A DNA stretch of 64,000 bases from positions 56,780,329-56,844,328 of the forward strand of contig NW_023601212.1 in assembly GCF_014898055.3 (NCBI RefSeq). The letters run 5' to 3'. Positions 57,821 through 64,000 of the stretch are shown in pieces. A program made the position numbers and the translations under genes. The first letter of the stretch is position 1. Each line of letters begins with the position of its first letter. The notes under the pieces were generated by a model that made no database searches, was not told the origin of the DNA, and worked only from the letters and a program-made list of their open reading frames with translations. The stretch is from Talpa occidentalis. Lineage: Eukaryota > Chordata > Mammalia > Eulipotyphla > Talpidae.

Positions 57821-59057
57821 GGGGGGGGGCAGAGCAACATGGCGGCGAGGAGACGCTGCGAGTAAGATCTCCCATTAAAAAAAGTTAATAGGAAAAGCGG
57901 CAGGTCCCAGTGAGAACTGGGACATGGAAGATAAACGGGTGACTCCAGCAAACTGCCCGAAGAAGAAAGTTGCCATAAAAGAGGACTAGAAGGGAGGAAA
58001 GCGCAGAACCCTGCTCCCCTCCCCCACCCACAGAGTCGGCACTCTCCGACCAGCAGAGAGGAGGAAAAAAAACAAACTACAACGACCAACAAGAACAAAC
58101 TACTCAGCAAGCGGGACTGTGAGTGGAAAGGAACTATTGCAGCCACCACACCCCGTGAACGGGAGCTGTGGAGAACCCTGCAGGATTCGCCGCGGCAGTG
58201 AGCGAACGGCTCCAGGCGCCATTAGAGAACAAAGAGACTCTGGAGGAGACCTGCACTCAGCCCCGGGCCGGCCGGTAAGCTTGCCCGGAAAAGCTGCGCG
58301 CTTGGCGTGCTTGAAAAGCAAACGCGGATCGGGATCTCGGCTGCCCAGGTCCCCGCGCCTGCGACGCGAGGAGGCCCTCACTGAGGTGAAAGTCCCTCAC
58401 TGAGTAAGCAGGAACCAGGCGCCCAGTCACGGGAGCAGGGTGCAAAAGGCGCCATTCCCGCGCCACTGAACTGGGCTACAGCCCGCGTCCTGGACCTGAG
58501 GGCTTTGGAACTGAGACCCGGGGCATGAAATTTGGGGCGTGGGTTCTCCACCACGGTGGGGCACAAGGCAGACACAGCACACCAAAGCCATTGAGGTTTA
58601 CCCTACAATTCTCGCTCTGCTCCCTGTCCCATTGAGGGTGGGGTTGTCGAAAAGCAGCACCCCAAGGACAATAGGGGAGATCTCTGGCGCCACCTAGCGA
58701 CCAGGAAAAAAAGTCACTAACACCCCATAGAACAGGGAAATTTCTTAAGAAAAGACTTCTTGAAAAGGGCAGAAGGCTTCTGGAGGACCCAGTGGCTAGC
58801 TGGGAAGTTAGCCCACACCAGGCCCCTTCCAACCAGCAGTCTGAGCCCACAGAGGGAGAAGGCACCCACGTCTGGTGCAGACCGGGCGCGCAGAAAAGTG
58901 TGCCTGAGACCGGATGCACAGGGACTGCGTCCCGCTTCGCCATTTTAGATCAGGGATATTTCTTCAGTAAAGACTGCCTAAAACCAGCAGGAAGCTCCCC
59001 CAGAAGCCAGAGATGGCTCCTGGAGGAGCCAGAGGGGAGCGGAGAAGTCCACCCAAG
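57821..59057 (+). promoter_or_regulatory. L1 5' UTR / internal promoter, CpG-rich
   Basis: L1 5' UTRs carry an internal RNA polymerase II promoter. This one is GC- and CpG-rich, especially 58180-58530 (CGCCGCGG, CCGGGCCGGCCGG, GCGACGCGAGG), unlike the AT-rich surroundings. The extent of CpG retention suggests limited age. Antisense open frames exist here (see findings). Confidence 0.85.
57835..57846 (+). promoter_or_regulatory. YY1-binding consensus at L1 start
   Basis: CAACATGGCGGC is a perfect match to the YY1 consensus (AANATGGCGGC) and lies 14 bp from the first base. In human L1 a YY1 site in this position sets the transcription start at +1; the same role here is inferred. Confidence 0.85.
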
Positions 59058-60137
59058 ATGCCGGCCAGTCAGAGCAACACAGTGTCCCAATGCATACGAC
59101 AAATTAGAAAACAGACAGTAGGGAGTAGAAGAACCACACGCAACCTAACAACTCCTCAGGAAAGAAGCACACAACAAAAAGAAAACCACCCCCCAGATTG
59201 CAACGACAGTAACTTGGAAGAACTTCTGAGCCTTCCAGAAAGAGAATTTAAAATTGCCATGATTAAAAAAGTGACAGAAGTCATAAAGGAAAACAATGAT
59301 CAGAAGAAGGAAATTGAGTCCCTAAAGAGGGAAAACAATGGTCAGAAGAATGAAATTGAGTCCCTAAAGAGGGAAGTGAAAGAAATGCAGGAGATCAAAG
59401 AATTAATGGAGGAACTGAAGAACTCTTGGAAAAGCAATGAAAGCAGAATAGATGAAATGGCAGAACGAATAAGTTCTCTTGAAGACACAGATATAAAAAG
59501 AACCAAAACAGAAAAGGAAAGAGAAGTATGAAGGAAAAAGAACGAAGAAAGACTTCGGGAACTATCTGACTCCATGAGGAAAGGAAATATAAGAGTTATA
59601 GGAATTCCAGAAGTAGAGGAGAGAGATGTAGGAACAGAGAAAATATTCCAGGAGATAATTGAAGAGAACTTCCCAAATGCGAAGAAGGAGCTGAAAATTG
59701 ATATACAAGAAGCAAGAAGAACACCAAACTTCCACGACGAAAGGAAAAATACAGCAAGACACATAATAGTAAAGCTCCCAAGAATCCAGGACAAGGAAAA
59801 AATAATGAAGCTGACAAGAGGGAAGAAGGAGATAACATTCAAAGGAAAGCCAATCAGGCTGACATCAGACTTCTCTGAAGAAACACTACGGGCAAGGAGA
59901 GAGTGGAGGGACATAGTCAACAGACTCCAAGAAAACAGATGCCAACCAAGAATACTCTATCCCGCAAAGCTCTCCTTCCTCTATGAAGAAAGAATAAGCA
60001 CCTTCCCAGACAAACAGAGACTCCGGAATTTCATTACGACTAAACCCCCACTCCAAAAAATACTACAAGGAATCCTAAAGCCAGAACCTCAGAGGGACGA
60101 AAACAACGAAAGAAGACCAAAAAAAAAAAGTTATTAA
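59058..60137 (+). pseudogene. LINE-1 ORF1p gene, one premature stop
   Basis: ORF1p is the trimeric RNA-binding chaperone of the L1 ribonucleoprotein. I chose ATG 59058 (M-P-A-S-Q-S-N), as the upstream in-frame ATG at 59013 precedes text typical of the 5' UTR. The frame runs 360 codons to TAA at 60135-60137, with one in-frame TGA at 59529-59531 (a likely CGA-to-TGA change) at about codon 158. Before it lies a coiled coil (residues about 60-150) with a 42-bp tandem duplication. After it come the RRM-like core (R-V-I-G-I-P-E) and the C-terminal domain (H-I-I-V-K-L, F-K-G-K-P-I-R-L-T, R-R-E-W, Y-P-A-K-L-S-F). The K-rich C-terminus ends in a poly-A run. Confidence 0.93.
59292..59375 (+). repeat. 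2 x 42-bp tandem duplication in the ORF1 coiled coil
   Basis: Two adjacent 42-bp units (59292-59333 and 59334-59375) differ at two bases. Each encodes 14 residues, two heptads, N-N-D/G-Q-K-K/N-E-I-E-S-L-K-R-E, so the heptad phase is kept. Confidence 0.92.
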
Positions 60138-60175
60138 AAGAATAAATAAATAAAATCAAAGGAAAGACAAACACA

Positions 60176-63100
60176 ATGGCAAATACAGATGCTAACATAT
60201 CAATATTAACTCTAAATGTAAATGGACTAAACTCTTCAATAAAAAGACACAGAGATGCAGCCTGGATTAAGAAACAAAATCCAACCTTTTGCTGTCTCCA
60301 GGAAACACATTTAGCTGCAAAAGATAAAAATAGGCTCAAAGTTAAAGGATGGAAAACAATCCTACAAGCAAATGGACCAAAAAAGAAAGCAGGAACAGCT
60401 ACACTTATATCAGATAAAACAGACTTCAAACTCAAAAAAATAAAAAGAGACCCCAATGGTCACTACATTATGATCAAGGGGACAATACTTCAAGAAGAAA
60501 TAACACTCATTAACATATACTCACCAAACGAAGGAGCACCAAAATATATCAGACAACTGTTGTCCTCTCTGAAAACAGACATCAGAGAAAACACATACGT
60601 AGTGGGAGACTTCAACACACCACTATCAACAATGGATAGATCAACAAGACAAAAAATAAGTAAAGAAACTAAAGCTCTAAATAAGACCTAGAGCATTTGG
60701 GCTTAACAGACATCTATAGAACACTAACCCAAAAAAAAACGGAGTACACATTTTTCACAAGCCCACATGGATCATTCTCCAGGATCGATCACATAGGGGC
60801 ACAAGACAAACATCAACAGATACACCAAGTTTGAAATCATACCAAGCATCTTTTCTGACCATGAAGGCATCAAACTAGAAATAAACCATAAAAAGAAGGC
60901 AAGGAACTATCCTACCTCATGGAGATTAAAAGCCACACTACTGGAAGACCACTGGACTAACGAGGAGATCAAAGAAGAAATTAAAAAATTCTTTGAATTG
61001 AATGACAAGGAGGACACCAATATCCTAAATGTATGGGATGCAGCAAAAGCAGTAATAAGAGGAAAATATATAGCAATAGAGGCTCACATCAAGAAACAAG
61101 AAAGAACTCAAAGAAACAACCTAATCTCAAAGCTCAAAGAAATAGAAAAAGAATAACAAAAAAAGCCCAAAACCAGTAGAAGAAAAGAAATAATAAAAAC
61201 AAAAGCAGAAATAAATGAAATTGAAACTAAAAAATAATCCAAAAAATCAATGAAAACAAGAGCTGGTTCTTCAAAAAAATAAATAAAATAGACAAACCCC
61301 TAGCCAGGCTCACAAAGGAAAAAAGGGAGAAAGCACAAATAAATAGGATCATAAATGAAAGAGGAGAAATCACAACGGACACAGCAGAAATCAAAAGAAT
61401 AATTAGTAACTACTATGAACAGTTGTATGGAAACAAGTTCAACAATCTAGAGGAGATGGACAAATTCCTACAACTCTACAATCACCCAAAGCTTGATAAA
61501 GAAGAAATAGAACACCTAAACAGACCAATTACAATTAGCGTAATTGAAATGGTAATCAAAAACCTCCCCAAAAACAAAAGCCCAGGACCTGATGTATTTA
61601 CAAATGAATTCTACCAAAGATTCAGAGATGAATTAGTGCCTATCCTTCACAAACTCTTCCAAAAAATTGAGAAGGAAGGGACAATACCAAACACGTTCTA
61701 TGAAGCCAATATTACACTAATACCAAAACTGAATAAGGACAACACAAAAAAGGAAAACTACAGGCCAATCTCCCTAATGAACACTGATGCAAAAATCCTC
61801 AATAAAATTTTAGCTATCAGAATCTAACAACGTATCCATAAGATAATTCACCACAACCAAGTAGGATTCATTCCAGCGACACAAGGATGGTTTAACATCC
61901 GAAAATCAATCAACGTTATCCAACACATCAACAAAAAGAAATATAAAAACCATATGATAATATCAATAGATGCTGAGAAAGCTTTCGACAAAGTGCAACA
62001 CCCGTTCATGATAAAAGCCCTTGAAATTCTTGGGATACAAGGAACATACCTCAACATCATAAAGGCCATCTATGACAAGCCAACCACCAGTATCATTCTC
62101 AATGGTGAAAAGCTGAAATCAATTCCATTAAGATCTGGAACAAGACAAGGATGTCCACTTTCACAACTGCTTTTCGATATAATACTGAAGTCCTAGCCAG
62201 AGCAATAAGACAAGAGAAAGACATACAAGGAATCCAAATAGGAAAAGAAGAAGTCAAACTATCACTATTTGCAGATGATATGATAATATACATAGAGAAC
62301 CCCAAAACTCCACAGAAAAACTAATTCAACTCATCAATCAGTTCAGTAAAGTGGCAGGATACAAAATCAACACGCAAAAGTCAGTAGCCTTCCTATACAC
62401 AAACAATAAATCTGAAGAAGAAGAAATAAAAAAAAAAATCCCTTTTATTGTCGAAACAAAAAAAATCAAATATTTGGGAATAAATCTAACAAAAGAGGTA
62501 AAGGACCTATACAAAGAAAACTATAAAACACTGTTAAAAGAAATAGAAGAAGACACAAAGAAATGGAAAGACATCCCCTGCTCATGGATTGGAAGAATGA
62601 ACATTATTAAAATGGCCATCCTTCCAAAAGCAATATACAGATTCAATGCTATTCCAATCAAAATTTCAATGTCATTCTTCAAAGAAATAGAACAATTATT
62701 GATGAAATTCATATGGAATCACAAAAAACCCTGATTAGCCAAATCTCTACTGAAAAAAAAAAGAAGGAAATGGAGGCATCACACTCCCAGACTTTAAACT
62801 ATACTACAAGGCCATAATCATCAAAACTGCATGGTATTGGAACAAGAACAGACATACAGACCAATGGAATCGAATAGAAAATCCAGAAATAAACCACAGA
62901 TTTATGGTCAACTAATATTTGACAAAGGAGCAAAGAATATGCATTGGAGCAAAGAAAGTCTGTTCAATAAATGGTGCTGGGAAAACTGGGTTGCTACATG
63001 CAAAGGAATGAAGCTTGACCACTACCTCACACCACACACAAAAATCAACTCAAAATGGATTAAAGAACTAGACATAAGACCTGAAACCATAAAATACATA

Positions 63101-63997
63101 GAAGGAAATATAGGCGAAACACTACGTGATTTGCATATCAAAGACATCTTTACAAACACATCACCCAAAGCAGTGATAGTGAAGGCAAAGATAAACAGCT
63201 GGGACTACATCAAATTAAAGAGCTTCTGCACAGCAAAAGAGACAATAACAAAAACAAAGAGAAACCCCACCAACTGGGAGAACATTTTTGCACCCAACAC
63301 TAATGATAAAGGACTGATCACAAAAATCTGCAAAGAGCTGATGAGACTCAGCAACAACAAAGAAAATAATCCAGTCAAAAAATGGGCAGAAGAGCTAAAA
63401 AGAAACTTCTCTGAAGAGGAAATGCAAGTGGCCAACAGACATATGAAAAAATGTTCAACATCACTTGTAATCAGGGAAATGCAAATCAAAACTACCATGA
63501 GATACCATCTTACACCAGTGAGAATGGCACATATTAAAAAAACTAGCAACAGCAAATGTTGGCGAGGTTGTGGAGAAAAAGGAACTCTTGTGCACTGTTG
63601 GTGGGAGTGCAAGCTGGTCCAACCACTATGGAGAGCTGTGTGGAGATTTCTGGACTTACTAAACATAGAGCTTCCATAGGATCCAGCAATTCCACTCCTA
63701 GATATTTACCCAAAGGACACAGAAACATCTATTCCAAAGAACACCTGCACCCCTATGTTTATAGCAGCACTATTTACAATAGCTAAGCTTTGGAAACAGC
63801 CCAAATGCCCAAAAATAGATGACTGGATCAAGAAGATGTGGTACATATATACCATGGAATATTACTCAGCATTCAAAAAAGATATACACATGCAATTTGC
63901 AGCAACATGGATGGCGCTGGAAGGGATCATGCTCAGCGAAATAAGCCAAAAAGAAAAAGAAAAATACCGGATGGTCTCACTCATAGCAGGAATCTAG
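60176..63997 (+). pseudogene. LINE-1 ORF2p gene, broken by frameshifts and stops
   Basis: ORF2p provides endonuclease and reverse transcriptase. The start is ATG 60176. Endonuclease motifs are present: L-N-V-N-G-L-N, Q-E-T-H and G-D-F-N-T-P-L-S (60605-60630). The RT region shows [20 protein letters not shown] and G-T-R-Q-G-C-P-L-S; the catalytic F-A-D-D is intact at 62268-62279. The cysteine motif C-W-R-G-C...H-C-W-W-E-C is at about 63556-63615. Lesions: a 1-nt loss near 60687, further indels between 60692 and 61422, TAA 61825-61827, a frameshift near 62187, another near 62305, TGA 62732-62734, an A-run indel near 62750 and TAG 63677-63679. The natural stop is 63995-63997. It is not functional. 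Confidence 0.95.
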
Positions 63998-64000
63998 AAA

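Larger units (their letters stand above)
57821..64000 (+). mobile_element. Nearly full-length LINE-1 (L1 #5), runs off the window
   Basis: The structure is a 5' UTR of about 1.24 kb starting with a run of G, ORF1 (59058-60137), a 38-bp spacer and ORF2 (60176-63997). The 3' UTR and tail lie beyond 64000, so the target duplication cannot be checked. The 5' end at 57821 abuts ERV pol sequence. The complete 5' UTR indicates no 5' truncation. ORF1 has one stop and ORF2 about eight lesions, so it is dead but fairly young. Its 3' half served as my reference for dissecting the inverted copies. Confidence 0.95.

Noticed and set aside
59342..59920. 192-codon minus-strand frame
   Set aside because: It is the antisense shadow of L1 ORF1. 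The A-rich sense strand makes a Ser/Phe/Leu-rich antisense product.
63205..63666. 153-codon minus-strand frame
   Set aside because: It is the antisense shadow of the L1 ORF2 C-terminus.

Overview
This window reads as a gene-poor stretch of a placental mammal nuclear genome. It has LINE-1 copies of several ages, MIR and LINE-2 relics, a tRNA-derived SINE, solo LTRs, processed pseudogenes and mammalian microsatellites. I see no operons, no bacterial-type genes and no intact host protein-coding gene. The species is not fixed by the sequence. The SINE is a T+ type element (AATAAA plus TCTTT tail) of about 265 bp that I cannot match to primate Alu, rodent B1/B2, bat VES, cetartiodactyl CHR or carnivore CAN from memory; a laurasiatherian-like lineage is a guess.

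Layout. 161-1847 is a recent 5'-inverted L1. 1848-6700 is mostly unique or old sequence with two SINEs. 6700-11700 is a patchwork of ancient L1 pieces, a telomere-like hexamer array, a solo LTR (8665-8933) and a SINE. 11700-28160 is mainly unique or ancient sequence with MIR, L2-like and L1 relics and two SINEs. 28162-29059 holds a truncated L1 3' end and a second, reverse-oriented LTR. 29060-41300 is largely unique with MIR/L2 relics, one decayed SINE and an exon-like decayed block on the minus strand (35520-36746). 41300-45640 is ancient L1 interrupted by a U6 snRNA pseudogene and a probable retroposed 3' UTR. 45673-46780 is a second 5'-inverted L1, followed by a processed RPL9 pseudogene (about 46925-47625). 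47625-53870 is unique sequence with a MIR and an L2-like block.

The right end is a nest of retroelements. A decayed ERV pol region on the minus strand (about 55850-57820) is flanked on one side by a third 5'-inverted L1 (53870-55843). On the other side it is interrupted by an almost complete plus-strand L1 (57821 to beyond 64000). That L1 has its 5' UTR with a YY1 site, ORF1 broken by a single stop, and ORF2 with about eight lesions; ORF2 ends three bases before the window edge.

No new biological system is evident. The most informative observations are three L1 copies with twin-priming inversions, two of them sharing nearly the same 5' start. Others are the ORF1 coiled-coil duplication, the ERV/L1 nesting that orders the insertions, and an unrecognised decayed minus-strand locus near 36 kb.
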